DNA of 64,000 nucleotides from Slackia exigua ATCC 700122 (GTDB taxonomy: Bacteria > Actinomycetota > Coriobacteriia > Coriobacteriales > Eggerthellaceae). Positions 43,615 through 52,126 of the stretch are shown one piece after another. Below the pieces are notes generated by a model. The model saw only the letters and a list, made by a program, of their open reading frames with translations. It did no database searches and was not told the origin of the DNA. Within the stretch, counting starts at the first letter, position 1. Each line of letters begins with the position of its first letter. The stretch lies in assembly GCF_000162875.1 (NCBI RefSeq), contig NZ_GG700631.1, positions 591,277 through 655,276 of the forward strand, given 5' to 3'. The translations under genes were made by a program, and so were the position numbers.

Positions 43615-45606
43615 ATGGAAGAGCACCCAGGAAACCCTGACGCATACGCCATGCGTCTGCTCGCGTTCATCGCATTCTTTGCAACGATTCCCCTGTATTC
43701 TCCCAACGTCGTCCCCTTCAACGGTATCGCCATAGCCGACGGTATCGTGAAGGCGTTCGTGGAGCCTCTGATGGCAGGTGCTATCTTCGCCTCCGCCATA
43801 CTGTTCCTCGCAACGCTGAAAACAGGCGGGTTCGGCGGACAGATGCTGCCTGGCAAAACGATGTTCCGTGGCACCCTGCCCTTCGGTGCCTTGTCCTCCG
43901 GTGCCCGATTCTCCAACGTCCTGTCCGCCGGTGCCCGGCCTTCCAGCACCTCGCCTTCCGGTGCGCCGTCCTCAAACGTCCTGCCCTCTGGCGCACGGCC
44001 TTCCGGCGCCTTGCCCTCCAGCATCCTGCCTTCCGGGACTCTATCCTCCGAAGTCCTGCCCTGGATCGCGTGCGCCCTCTATGCGACATCGATGCTTACG
44101 TTCTACCTGTCGTGCGCGGGAGTCTTCCCCTTCGCGCCGATGGCAGTCGGCGCTTCGGGCGCCTTGGCGGGAATATGTATCATTCCCCTGTTCATCATAT
44201 GGGCGAAGTCGTTTTCGGGAGAAGGGCCCCGACGGCTGCTCCTAACGCTCTGCCTGACCGTAGGCACGACGGCAGTTACGAACTGGCTGTTCACGTACCT
44301 TCCCGCTACACCTCTCGTGGCAGTGTGCTCACTGCTCGTGCTCGCCGGTTCGTTCTGGCCTCTTCTGACTTCCTTGCTTGACCGCAAGCATGCACAAGGC
44401 TCGATTGCGACCGAAGACTCCATAAACGCCGCGGCGGCCGTCCGAGCGACGAAATTCGACGCGGAGAACGCTATTGCCATCGACGCAACCTCTCCTGACA
44501 AGAAGGGTGCCATCAGCGCGACTTCCCCTGATGCCTCCCGCATCGAAGAGGCTGTCCATCTCACGGACCGGGAGGGCGAAGCGCAAGCCCGCGCGAACGC
44601 ATCGGAGCGCGGCGATGCGAACCCATCGGATGCATCTCGCTTCGAGCTAGGCACTCGACCGGCGAAAGCGAATTCCTTCGCGAACGTTTCGGAGGAGGCT
44701 CCCTTCGATTCCAAGGGCATGATGCGCCGGTTCGCATCGGTCCTGATGCCGGCCATCGTCGGGCTGGCGATGTTCGCATACTTCATGGGTGTCTCGCACG
44801 CCATGCTCTTCGACGCGATCAGCGCGGAATCCGTCGGCGGCGCGCTTGGGGCGCTCATCGTCGCTGTATTCTGCCTGCGCCCCTCCGACGGACCGCTTCT
44901 GCATACGCTCTATCAGGTGCTGCTTCCCATCGCATCACTCGTCACCGTAGTATTCATCACGTTGCCCGAACACTGGGCCTTCATGCCCGAAGCGTTTTCC
45001 GCCGTCACCTACACGTTCTTCTGCATTGCCGCACTGCTTGCCCTGGGCTTGGGGCTTGCAGGATCGAATGCAGGAGAGTTCCCGACGTCGCTCGTGGTAT
45101 CGGGTCTCACGCTTGCATTTGCACTCGCAAGCGCGGCGGGATTGGCGAGCGGTTCCGCCTCGTCACCCTCCGAGACCTGGTTCATCCCCACATCCATCAT
45201 CGCTGTATATGCGGCCTACCTCATACTTCCGCCCATCATCGGAAACGCGCGTCTCATTGATTCGTCGCGAGAAGGACGTGAGCTCGGAAGTCTTGAGGGC
45301 GGTTTCGAGAACGTCGCCGTTGCGGACGATCAAGACGGAATGTCCGCCGCTGCGGAGCACGCGGCGCCTGCGATGGACGATACGTTCTTCAAGCAGAAGG
45401 CGGAAGAAATCGGCGATGCATTCCGCCTTTCCCCGCGAGAGCGCGAGATCCTTGGCTACATAGGACGGGGACACTCGTCGGTCTATATCGCAAAGACCCT
45501 GGTCATATCGGAAAATACCGTCTACACGCATGTGAGGAACATCTATCGGAAAACCGGAGCGGACTCGCGCGAGGAGCTCTTGGAGATGTTCATTCCCTCG
45601 CGGTAG
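43615..45606 (+). CDS. Membrane-bound LuxR-family regulator with expanded pentapeptide repeat insert
   Basis: A 663-residue protein; the ATG follows AAGGAG. About twelve hydrophobic segments are followed by a C-terminal LuxR/NarL helix-turn-helix (LSPREREILGYIGRGHSSVY, ENTVYTHVRNIYRKTGA). Such multi-helix LuxR sensors are common in Eggerthellaceae next to reductase genes and respond to their substrates. Two features are odd. Residues 93-150 are a run of about eleven 5-residue repeats (LPSGA/RPSSx style) placed between the second and third membrane segment, encoded by 30-bp DNA repeats. Residues about 255-365 form a low-complexity charged/Ala-rich loop between membrane halves. Usual family members are about 450-500 residues. 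It is divergent from the reductase at 41296 and is probably its regulator. Confidence 0.85.
   Translation: MEEHPGNPDAYAMRLLAFIAFFATIPLYSPNVVPFNGIAIADGIVKAFVEPLMAGAIFASAILFLATLKTGGFGGQMLPGKTMFRGTLPFGALSSGARFSNVLSAGARPSSTSPSGAPSSNVLPSGARPSGALPSSILPSGTLSSEVLPWIACALYATSMLTFYLSCAGVFPFAPMAVGASGALAGICIIPLFIIWAKSFSGEGPRRLLLTLCLTVGTTAVTNWLFTYLPATPLVAVCSLLVLAGSFWPLLTSLLDRKHAQGSIATEDSINAAAAVRATKFDAENAIAIDATSPDKKGAISATSPDASRIEEAVHLTDREGEAQARANASERGDANPSDASRFELGTRPAKANSFANVSEEAPFDSKGMMRRFASVLMPAIVGLAMFAYFMGVSHAMLFDAISAESVGGALGALIVAVFCLRPSDGPLLHTLYQVLLPIASLVTVVFITLPEHWAFMPEAFSAVTYTFFCIAALLALGLGLAGSNAGEFPTSLVVSGLTLAFALASAAGLASGSASSPSETWFIPTSIIAVYAAYLILPPIIGNARLIDSSREGRELGSLEGGFENVAVADDQDGMSAAAEHAAPAMDDTFFKQKAEEIGDAFRLSPREREILGYIGRGHSSVYIAKTLVISENTVYTHVRNIYRKTGADSREELLEMFIPSR
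43891..44040 (+). repeat. 30-bp in-frame tandem repeat inside the LuxR gene
   Basis: Five 30-bp units (starting 43891, 43921, 43951, 43981, 44011), each made of two related 15-bp halves, so the protein has a 5-residue period with Ser at the third place. Flanking half-units extend it slightly on both sides. Confidence 0.88.
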
Positions 45607-45627
45607 CGACGAGGTTTTTACCCTTGT

Positions 45628-45662
45628 TCTCGTTCTTGTTCTCGTTCTCGATCCCGTTCTCG
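45628..45662. repeat. GTTCTC/GTTCTT hexamer run
   Basis: Around six adjoining hexamers (GTTCTC, GTTCTT, GATCCC variants) directly after the LuxR gene, leading into a pyrimidine-rich strand. Confidence 0.7.
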
Positions 45663-45892
45663 GCCTCGGCACCGACAAGATTTCACCCTCGCTCTCGGCG
45701 CGGCTCTTTCCTTTGCAGAAACGGTGAGATCTTTTGACCTGCTCTTCTTTTCCCTTTCGCCCTTCTTTTCCTTTTCTCCTTTCTTTTTCACGATAGCGGC
45801 ATAACACTTCATCCTCGCGGCGACGGCATAGCGTTCCGTCCGGTGCCAACCGTCCCCGACGTACAAACGATGCGAGATCGTTCCTGACGCAA

Positions 45893-46016
45893 AGCCGCTG
45901 GTCTGATACCAAACCGCCCTTAGTTCAAGGCTGCTGGTCCGATATCAAACCTTTCCTGATGTAAAGGTGCTGGCCTGACGCAAAGCCGCTCCCAATTCAA
46001 GGTTGCTGGCCCGAAG
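45893..46016. repeat. Degenerate repeats with CTGACGCAAAGCCGCT core
   Basis: CTGACGCAAAGCCGCT occurs at 45893 and again at 45975, and shorter derivatives (TTCAAGGCTGCTGG, GTAAAGGTGCTGG) fill the space between, giving a drifted tandem array of roughly 18-20-bp units. Confidence 0.65.
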
Positions 46017-46248
46017 TGGATTGAATGGGACAGGGGGGTATAGGGCGTTTTACATCGAAAAATTCAGAGTCGATGCCAAAAAATCGCTGTTTAGAGAGTC
46101 TCGGACGCAATTTATATTGTATTTACAACAAAAGTATCCCTGATGAGATGAAATTCGGTTGTTGTTACAACATATGTACTGAAAATATACCCCTATAGGG
46201 TATACTAAGCTTTATTTTTTTGGCAGTTGAGAGGGTTTTCACTTACGG

Positions 46249-46294
46249 GAGACTCGTGAGCCAGGTCGTACAGGAGAGTCGTGAGCCAGGTCGT
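46249..46294. repeat. 21-bp direct repeat
   Basis: GAGACTCGTGAGCCAGGTCG (46249-46268) recurs with one change at 46274-46293, a 25-bp period. Confidence 0.8.
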
Positions 46295-46700
46295 GAGTCG
46301 ATCACGGCGCTGGAAATCGGCATCGGTTTTGGAATACGGGGAGAACGCCGCACGTAATTACTTCGCCGTGCGCCGATCGTTGCCGGGTCATACGTCAAGT
46401 CATGCGCCGATCACGGTGTCGGAAGTCGACGCCGGCCCTGCGGAAGAAAACGGACGGCCGTCGCCTAGGATCGTGTATCGCGACATAACCGATACGACGA
46501 AAAGCGACGGCTGTCCTCTATATCCATCGATATTGCCGGCATCTTCGGCCGCCACAGGCATCCAACGAACCAGAGACAGCTTCCTTAACCGGCATCTAGC
46601 CTCTAGCCTCCATAAAACGCCCCTCATGCCCGGCGACCATGCGCAATGGTCGCAATGGCAGTGGCGACGGCCGTGGCGATACGCGCAGCGATTGCGCGCG

Positions 46701-46774
46701 ATGGCAGCGATGCGCATGCGTGCAACGATCACGCGTAATGGCGGTAATGCGCATGCGCGCAGCGATCACGCGTG
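46701..46774. repeat. 37-bp tandem repeat, two copies
   Basis: Two adjacent units with core GCGCATGCGYGCARCGATCA; the second copy runs into the stop codon of the MarR gene at 46766 and into its His-codon run. Confidence 0.75.
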
Positions 46775-47293
46775 ATGATGGTGATGCACATGCGTGCACT
46801 CGCCATGCGCATGTCCATGCTTCTTGAAACGACCTTTGCGATGGACTTTGCGGCCCTTGCCCTTGCAGGAAACGCCCTTGTCCTTCATAGCAACGATCAG
46901 CTTCTCGGTCAGAGCATCGAGCTGAGCCTGCTCTTCAGGTGTCAGCACGGACAGGACTTCCGCCGCCGTCTTCTCGTGCGCCTTACGACGTTTGGCCGCG
47001 ACCTCGCGACCCTCATCGGTCAGCGTGACGGTATACGTCTTCGCCGCCGCGGCATCGCCGATGACGACATACCCGCGACGGACGGCCTTCTTAACGCAAT
47101 CCTTCAAGACGCCGCGGCTTACGCCCAGTTCATCGACAAGCTCGCGCTGCGTTGCTCCATCATGGTCAAGAAGCGCCTGAAGCAGGGCGCCCTGGCCACG
47201 CTTGTAGCTCTTCGGACCGAACTTCTTGAACGCGAAGCGAACGAGTTTGTTCGCCTTGTTCATCTGCCGCAGGGATTTCAATGCATCGTTCAT
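46766..47293 (-). CDS. MarR-family regulator with histidine-rich tail
   Basis: A 175-residue protein; the ATG follows GGAAGGATCGCC. The winged-helix core is visible (GALLQALLDHDGATQRELVD, VSRGVLKDCVKKAVRRGYVV, TVTLTDEGREVA). Residues from about 145 are Lys/His-rich and end KHGHAHGECTHVHHHHHA, a plausible metal-binding tail uncommon in MarR proteins. Part of the tail is written by CAT/CAC codons that merge with a downstream 37-bp DNA repeat, so it may have arisen by repeat expansion. No partner gene is adjacent; its regulon is unknown. Confidence 0.85.
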   Translation of the reverse strand: MNDALKSLRQMNKANKLVRFAFKKFGPKSYKRGQGALLQALLDHDGATQRELVDELGVSRGVLKDCVKKAVRRGYVVIGDAAAAKTYTVTLTDEGREVAAKRRKAHEKTAAEVLSVLTPEEQAQLDALTEKLIVAMKDKGVSCKGKGRKVHRKGRFKKHGHAHGECTHVHHHHHA

Positions 47294-47998
47294 GGCGATC
47301 CTTCCTCTCAATATCTCGAACGACCCCACTCTAATACCCTCGGATCATACCTGTCAATTATTCATGATTTAACTATCTTATATAGTATTACCAGTTATTC
47401 TTATAGTTATATTATTCGTATTTTAGGTAGTGAATAGATTGTATATTCACAGGAAAGCATCGATGCCGGGCTTGAACGGCCCAAACCGACGATCGCCTTC
47501 GCACCGCGGCAAAGGCACCCGCGAAGAGCCAATGGAGACGCGAACGTCCCTGCGGGCTTCGGTAAAAACGGGCCGTACTCATGATGACTCGCGCAATCAT
47601 GGCCATCAGCCATGGTCGTGACCTCCCGCACAATCACGACCGCCCGTGCAATCGCGCGCTCACCCGCATAGCGGGGGCTTCGAGGTTCAGCGAGGTGTAC
47701 ATGGCAAAGCGACACGCGTCCACCCGCATAGCGGGCGGCTTGCCGCCCCTCGCGCTTCATGCAGAGAGCTCGATTGGCGCATGGTCGGAGAGAGTCTGCG
47801 CGCAGATGACGGCATCCCAGCCGCGTGGACGCGCTCTTAACGAAAGACCCTCAGAAAAAAGGAGGCCGCCCGTAGGCGGCCTCCTCGGCACGTCGGATCG
47901 TTCGAGCCGACGATATGGGTTCGCGCGTGTCCCTTAGGCTAGGGAACGACGGCGGCGATTATGCTCGGCGCACGAACATGGATCCGTACGCGTCCCTC
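47294..47998. other. Intergenic region with AT-rich promoter block and small hairpins
   Basis: No gene seen in 705 bp. 47330-47450 is AT-rich and should hold the MarR promoter; it includes inverted repeats ACTAT-N5-ATAGT (47372-47386) and GTGAATA-N7-TATTCAC (47430-47450). The 15-bp sequence CACCCGCATAGCGGG, itself a hairpin, occurs near 47654 and 47730. The terminator of the antiporter operon lies at 47853-47886. Confidence 0.5.
47853..47886 (-). terminator. Intrinsic terminator of the arginine operon
   Basis: Stem GGAGGCCGCC (47861-47870) with complement at 47875-47884 and a 4-nt loop; on the minus strand it is followed by six Ts. It lies 110 bp beyond the antiporter gene. Confidence 0.9.
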
Positions 47999-49561
47999 CT
48001 AGACCAAGGTCTGGGCGATCAGCATGCCGCTGCCGAACACGAGCAGGAAGATCACCATCGGCGTGACGAACTTCAGCCAATGCTGATACTTCATGTCCAA
48101 CATCTGCAGCGTTGCCATGACCAGGCCCGTAGGAGCAAGGTAGAGCATCGCGTACTGACCCCAGTTGTATGCGCAGACGATCGTGTAGCGATCGATGCCG
48201 ACGGCGTCGGCGAGGGGCGCGAAGATGGGCATTGCCAGAACGGCGAGGCCCGAAGAGGACGGGACAATGAAGCCGAGCAGGAAGAACACGAGCATGACCA
48301 TCACGACGAAGATCGGTCCGGGCATGCCGGCGACCGCATTGGACGCCCAGTACAGGATCGTGTCGGAAATCAGGCCCTCGTCGAGGATCAGGTTGATGCC
48401 GCGAGCAAGGCCGATGATCAGGGACACGCCCACGAGGCTTGCGGAACCGGCGGTGAAGGCTTCGGTGCATTCCTTCTCGTTCTTGCCGGAGATGATCATG
48501 CAGATGATGGCGATCAGCAGGAACGAACCGGCCATCTGCGGGAACCACCAATGCAGAGCCATGACGCCGTAGACCATGATGACGAAGGCGGCGACGAAGA
48601 GGATGAGGATGGCCTTCTTGCGCCAGTTGAAGTCATGGCCGGTGCCGGAAGCACGAACGGCATAGAGCTCGGCGAAGTGCTCGCGATCCTCATAGGTGTA
48701 GGAGAACGTAGGATCGGCCTTGATCTTCTTGGAATACCAGTACAGGTATGCGATGACTGCGATACCGCCGACGATGAGGCCTGCGGTACGCCAGCCGATA
48801 CCCTCGAGGAAGTTGATGCCCGCGGCGTTCGATGCGATGACGGCCGCGAACGGGTTGATGGTCGAGAACGTGGTGCCCATGGACCCGGCGAGGAAGATGG
48901 CGCCGACGCAGATGATGGAGTCATAGCCGAGCGCCAGGAATATAGGCACGAGAATCGGGTAGAACGCGACCGCTTCTTCCTCAAGGCCGCAGGTGGTGCC
49001 GCCGACGAGCATGAAGACGGAGACGAGGAAGACAAGCAGGAACTCGCGACCCTTGGTCTTCTTGGTCAAGGCATGCAGGCCGGCCTCGAACGCTCCGGAG
49101 AGGTTCACGACGCCTATCAGGCCGCCCAGAACGAAGATGAATACCATGATGTCGACGCCGTCGATCGTGCCGCGCACCATCGACAAGGTGATCTCATCGA
49201 GACCCTTGCTCTTGGAGGGAAGCTCGGTGTAGGTGCCCGGAATGGAAATCGGCTTGGTGATGGAGCCGTCGACGAATTTGCTGACCTGGACGGCCATGCC
49301 GGCGGTCTCGGGGTTGGCCTCAAGGGCCTCCTGGGTGGCTTCCAGCATCTCGGTGGAGCCGTCAGGCTGGGTGATCATGAGCTGGCCGCTATCGGGCACA
49401 TACGACAGTTTTGCATATTTGCCTGCCGGGATGCACCACGTGGCGATGACGGCCAGGATCGTGATGATGAACAGAATGGTGAATGCGGTAGGGACGTTGA
49501 ACTTCTTCTTTTTCTTCTGCGTAGCCGACGCGGTCGGCGCAGCAGCAGCTGCTTCGGACAT
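47999..49561 (-). CDS. YfcC-family antiporter, probably arginine/ornithine or citrulline/ornithine
   Basis: A 520-residue membrane protein with about 12 helices; the ATG follows AGGAGG. A Lys-rich cytoplasmic N-terminus leads to FNVPTAFTILFIITILAVIATWCIPAGKY in the first helix region, then GGLIGVVNLSGAFEAGLHAL and GGTTCGLEEEAVAFYP, all characteristic of the YfcC/ArcD2-like family. The two upstream genes on the same strand encode carbamate kinase and ornithine carbamoyltransferase, which makes an amino-acid/ornithine exchanger the natural guess. The 260-bp gap to arcC may hold its own promoter. Confidence 0.87.
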   Translation of the reverse strand: MSEAAAAAPTASATQKKKKKFNVPTAFTILFIITILAVIATWCIPAGKYAKLSYVPDSGQLMITQPDGSTEMLEATQEALEANPETAGMAVQVSKFVDGSITKPISIPGTYTELPSKSKGLDEITLSMVRGTIDGVDIMVFIFVLGGLIGVVNLSGAFEAGLHALTKKTKGREFLLVFLVSVFMLVGGTTCGLEEEAVAFYPILVPIFLALGYDSIICVGAIFLAGSMGTTFSTINPFAAVIASNAAGINFLEGIGWRTAGLIVGGIAVIAYLYWYSKKIKADPTFSYTYEDREHFAELYAVRASGTGHDFNWRKKAILILFVAAFVIMVYGVMALHWWFPQMAGSFLLIAIICMIISGKNEKECTEAFTAGSASLVGVSLIIGLARGINLILDEGLISDTILYWASNAVAGMPGPIFVVMVMLVFFLLGFIVPSSSGLAVLAMPIFAPLADAVGIDRYTIVCAYNWGQYAMLYLAPTGLVMATLQMLDMKYQHWLKFVTPMVIFLLVFGSGMLIAQTLV

Positions 49562-49820
49562 ACGTATCCTCCTGAGCTCTGTGGATTATGGAACAGAGGG
49601 GGGTCGCCTTTTCCCGGAAGGAGAAAGCTGGAAGCAGCCTCGCCAGGTCCGCATGCCTCATGTGCGGACCCGGCAAAGGCTTGGAATCGAAGAAAGGTCG
49701 CAGCACCGGCCCATCGATCCCGTCTAACACCCAATGGGCGACCAGGGACATAGCCTCCCAGACCCGCCTGCCTCATGGGCGGGTCTGGATAGAGCCGCAT
49801 CTAACTTGGCAAGGTGTTTT

Positions 49821-50777
49821 CTAGTCCACCGTGATGGTGGTGCCGGTCTCGCCCTTGATGGCCGCCTCGGCGCATTCAAGGGACGTGATGAGAGCCTTGC
49901 CCGACGGATAGTCGGCAAGATACTCCAGGCAGGCCTGGACCTTCGGCAGCATCGAGCCGGGAGCGAACTGGCCCTCCTCGATGTAGCGCTGCGCGTCGGC
50001 AACGGACATGTGGTCGAGGTTCTTCTGCTCGGGAGTGTTGAAGTTGATGGCGACCTTCTCGACCGCCGTCAGGATGATGAGCATGTCGGCCTTGAAGTCG
50101 GCAGCCATGCGTGCGCTCGAGCGGTCCTTGTCGATGACCGCGGGAACGCCGGAATACGCGCCGTCCTTCTCGAAGACGGGCACGCCGCCGCCGCCGGTGC
50201 AGACGACGATGTAGCCGGCATTCATGAGGTCCTGCACCGCATCGAACTCGACGATGCGCTCAGGCTTCGGGGAGGCCACGACCTGACGCCAACCGCGGCC
50301 GGCGTCTTCCTTGTAGACGTAGCCGGTTTCCTCGGCCTTGGCCTTGGCCTCTTCCTCGGTGAGGAAGGCTCCGACGGGCTTGGTCGGGTTCTTGAATCCC
50401 GGATCGTCAGGGCTCACGACGGTCTGCGTGATGATGTTAGCGGTGGAGCGCATGATGCCGCGACGCCTCATCTCGTTCAGAATCGCCTGGGACAGCTGGT
50501 AGCCGATGTAGCCCTGGCTCATGGCACCGGCCTCGGGGAACGGGACATCGGGGGTCTTGCCGTCACGAGAATGGGCGAAGTCGCACGCATTCTTGATCAT
50601 GCCGACCTGAGGGCCGTTGCCATGGCTGACGATGAGATTGTTGCCGTCGGCGATGAGGTCGACGATGTTCTTAGCGGTGCTCTTGACGAGCTCGAGCTGT
50701 TCGGCCGGGGAGTTGCCGAGCGCGTTGCCGCCGAGGGCGATCACGACGCGCTTTCCCTCTCCTTTGGTGTAAGGCAT
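49821..50777 (-). CDS. arcC: Carbamate kinase
   Basis: A 318-residue enzyme. N-terminal VVIALGGNALG, VSHGNGPQVG, EAGAMSQGYIGYQLSQA, CTGGGGVPV, DKDRSSARMA and the C-terminal GSMLPKVQACLEYL and ALITSLECAEAAI match ArcC. It makes ATP from carbamoyl phosphate, the energy-yielding step of arginine or citrulline fermentation. It starts 17 bp after the ornithine carbamoyltransferase gene. Confidence 0.96.
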   Translation of the reverse strand: MPYTKGEGKRVVIALGGNALGNSPAEQLELVKSTAKNIVDLIADGNNLIVSHGNGPQVGMIKNACDFAHSRDGKTPDVPFPEAGAMSQGYIGYQLSQAILNEMRRRGIMRSTANIITQTVVSPDDPGFKNPTKPVGAFLTEEEAKAKAEETGYVYKEDAGRGWRQVVASPKPERIVEFDAVQDLMNAGYIVVCTGGGGVPVFEKDGAYSGVPAVIDKDRSSARMAADFKADMLIILTAVEKVAINFNTPEQKNLDHMSVADAQRYIEEGQFAPGSMLPKVQACLEYLADYPSGKALITSLECAEAAIKGETGTTITVD

Positions 50778-50794
50778 GTCAGTGTCTCCAGTCT

Positions 50795-51790
50795 CTACTT
50801 AAGGGTGGCGTACATGACGGCCTTGATGGTGTGCATGCGGTTCTCGGCCTCGTCGAAGACCTTGGACTGAGCGGACTCGAACACCTCGTCCTCGACTTCC
50901 ATCTCGGTGATGCCGAACTGCTCGGCCTTCTGGGCGCCGATCGTGGTGTTGGTGTCGTGGAACGCGGGCAGGCAGTGCAGGAAGATCGCCTCGGGCTTGG
51001 CCATGGCCATGACTTCCTTGGTCACGCGATACGGCTCGAGCTCCTTGATGCGCTCGGCCCAGACCTCGTCGGGCTCGCCCATGGAGACCCAGACGTCGGT
51101 GTAGATGACGTCGGCGCCGGTGCAGGCTTCCTTGACGTCCTCGGTGAGCAGGATGGAGCAGCCGTTCTCGGCAGCGATGGGCTTGCAGGCCTCGATCACG
51201 TCATCGGCGGGCATGCAGTGCTTCGGGCCGCAGGCGACGAAGTTCATGCCCAGCTTGGAGCACACGACCATGAGGGAGCGAGCGACGTTGTTCTTGCAGT
51301 CGCCCATGAACACCAGGGTGCGACCCTTGATCTCGTAGTTGAAGTTCTCCTGCACGGTGAGGATGTCGGCGAGCATCTGGGTGGGATGCCACAGGTCGGT
51401 CAGGCCGTTCCAGACGGGCACGCCGGCCTTGGCGCCGAGCTCTTCGACGTCTTCCTGGGCGAAGCCGCGGAATTCGATGCCGTCATACATACGGCCGAGA
51501 ACACGGGCGGTATCCTCGATGGATTCCTTCTTGCCCATCTGGGAGCTGCCGGGATCGAGGTAGGTGACGCCCATGCCGAGATCCATGCCGCCCACTTCGA
51601 AGGCGCAGCGGGTGCGGGTGGAGGTCTTCTGGAAGAGGAGGACGATGTTCTTGCCCTCGAGGTAGCGATGCGGAACGCCCGCGCGCTTCATATCTTTGAG
51701 GTTCTTGGAGAGCTTGAGCAGATACTCGATCTCTTCGGTCGAGAAGTCGAGAAGCTTGATGAAATTGCGACCACTGAGGCTGACGCCCAT
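50795..51790 (-). CDS. arcB: Ornithine carbamoyltransferase (catabolic context)
   Basis: A 331-residue enzyme with the carbamoyl-phosphate site STRTRC, HPTQ, the ornithine loop HCLPAFHD and the SMG loop VSMGEP that marks ornithine rather than putrescine carbamoyltransferases. Followed by carbamate kinase and an antiporter, so it probably works in the citrulline-to-ornithine direction. Arginine deiminase (arcA) is not found in the window; it may be elsewhere or the cell may take up citrulline. Confidence 0.95.
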   Translation of the reverse strand: MGVSLSGRNFIKLLDFSTEEIEYLLKLSKNLKDMKRAGVPHRYLEGKNIVLLFQKTSTRTRCAFEVGGMDLGMGVTYLDPGSSQMGKKESIEDTARVLGRMYDGIEFRGFAQEDVEELGAKAGVPVWNGLTDLWHPTQMLADILTVQENFNYEIKGRTLVFMGDCKNNVARSLMVVCSKLGMNFVACGPKHCMPADDVIEACKPIAAENGCSILLTEDVKEACTGADVIYTDVWVSMGEPDEVWAERIKELEPYRVTKEVMAMAKPEAIFLHCLPAFHDTNTTIGAQKAEQFGITEMEVEDEVFESAQSKVFDEAENRMHTIKAVMYATLK

Positions 51791-52126
51791 GTCGGGCTCC
51801 TTTCTCTACGACGGGATCGCTCCCGTCCTCGTGATTACGTGCCCAGCGATGATTCCGACGCCTCATAGGGACAGCCTTCTCGACGATGGCTCGCGACCCC
51901 GTCGGATTCATCTCCGTCCGGCACCTTCATATGCACATTATATGGATGTCATATGCACATTTACCATGCTTAATACGGGTGGCTATAGGGATGTAAACCG
52001 GGTTTAGAATATAAACTACCTGTTCAATAGACTAAAAGAGCAAAACTTACAATCTCGTCCGTTTAGGAATTCGAAAGCACTAAACTTTGAATCGGCATTG
52101 CAACCCGCTCGGGCAGGAAGGATTTC
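51791..52126. promoter_or_regulatory. Divergent regulatory region of arcBC-antiporter and LuxR gene
   Basis: A 336-bp AT-richer region. The 11-bp sequence CATATGCACAT occurs at 51928-51938 and 51950-51960, exactly 22 bp apart (two helix turns), and is a good candidate binding site for the divergent LuxR protein or an arginine regulator. No coding potential was seen. Confidence 0.6.

Larger units (their letters stand above)
45607..46765. other. Gene-poor, repeat-rich region
   Basis: About 1.16 kb with no gene I can support. In order: a GTTCTC hexamer run (45628-45662) and long pyrimidine tract to 45785; degenerate repeats (45893-46016); GGGGGGTATAGG (46033-46044) and GCCAAAAAATCGCTGTTTAG (46075-46094); an AT-rich block (46100-46230) with inverted repeat TATACCC-N5-GGGTATA (46186-46204); a 21-bp direct repeat (46249-46269, 46274-46294); and a 37-bp repeat pair (46701-46774). 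A plus-strand open frame from 46281 has unnatural composition. Confidence 0.6.

Noticed and set aside
43891-44040. Pentapeptide-repeat (A(D/N)Lxx) beta-helix protein
   Set aside because: The 5-residue unit has Ser at the centre and lacks the Leu/Phe and Ala/Cys positions of that fold.
46186-46204. CsoR-like copper operator
   Set aside because: The TATACCC-N5-GGGTATA palindrome looks similar, but no copper gene follows on either side, so I keep it only as a note.
46281-46775. Plus-strand 164-codon frame
   Set aside because: Its C-terminal part is translated repeat DNA rich in Met/Arg/His; no ribosome site at its start and no recognisable domain.
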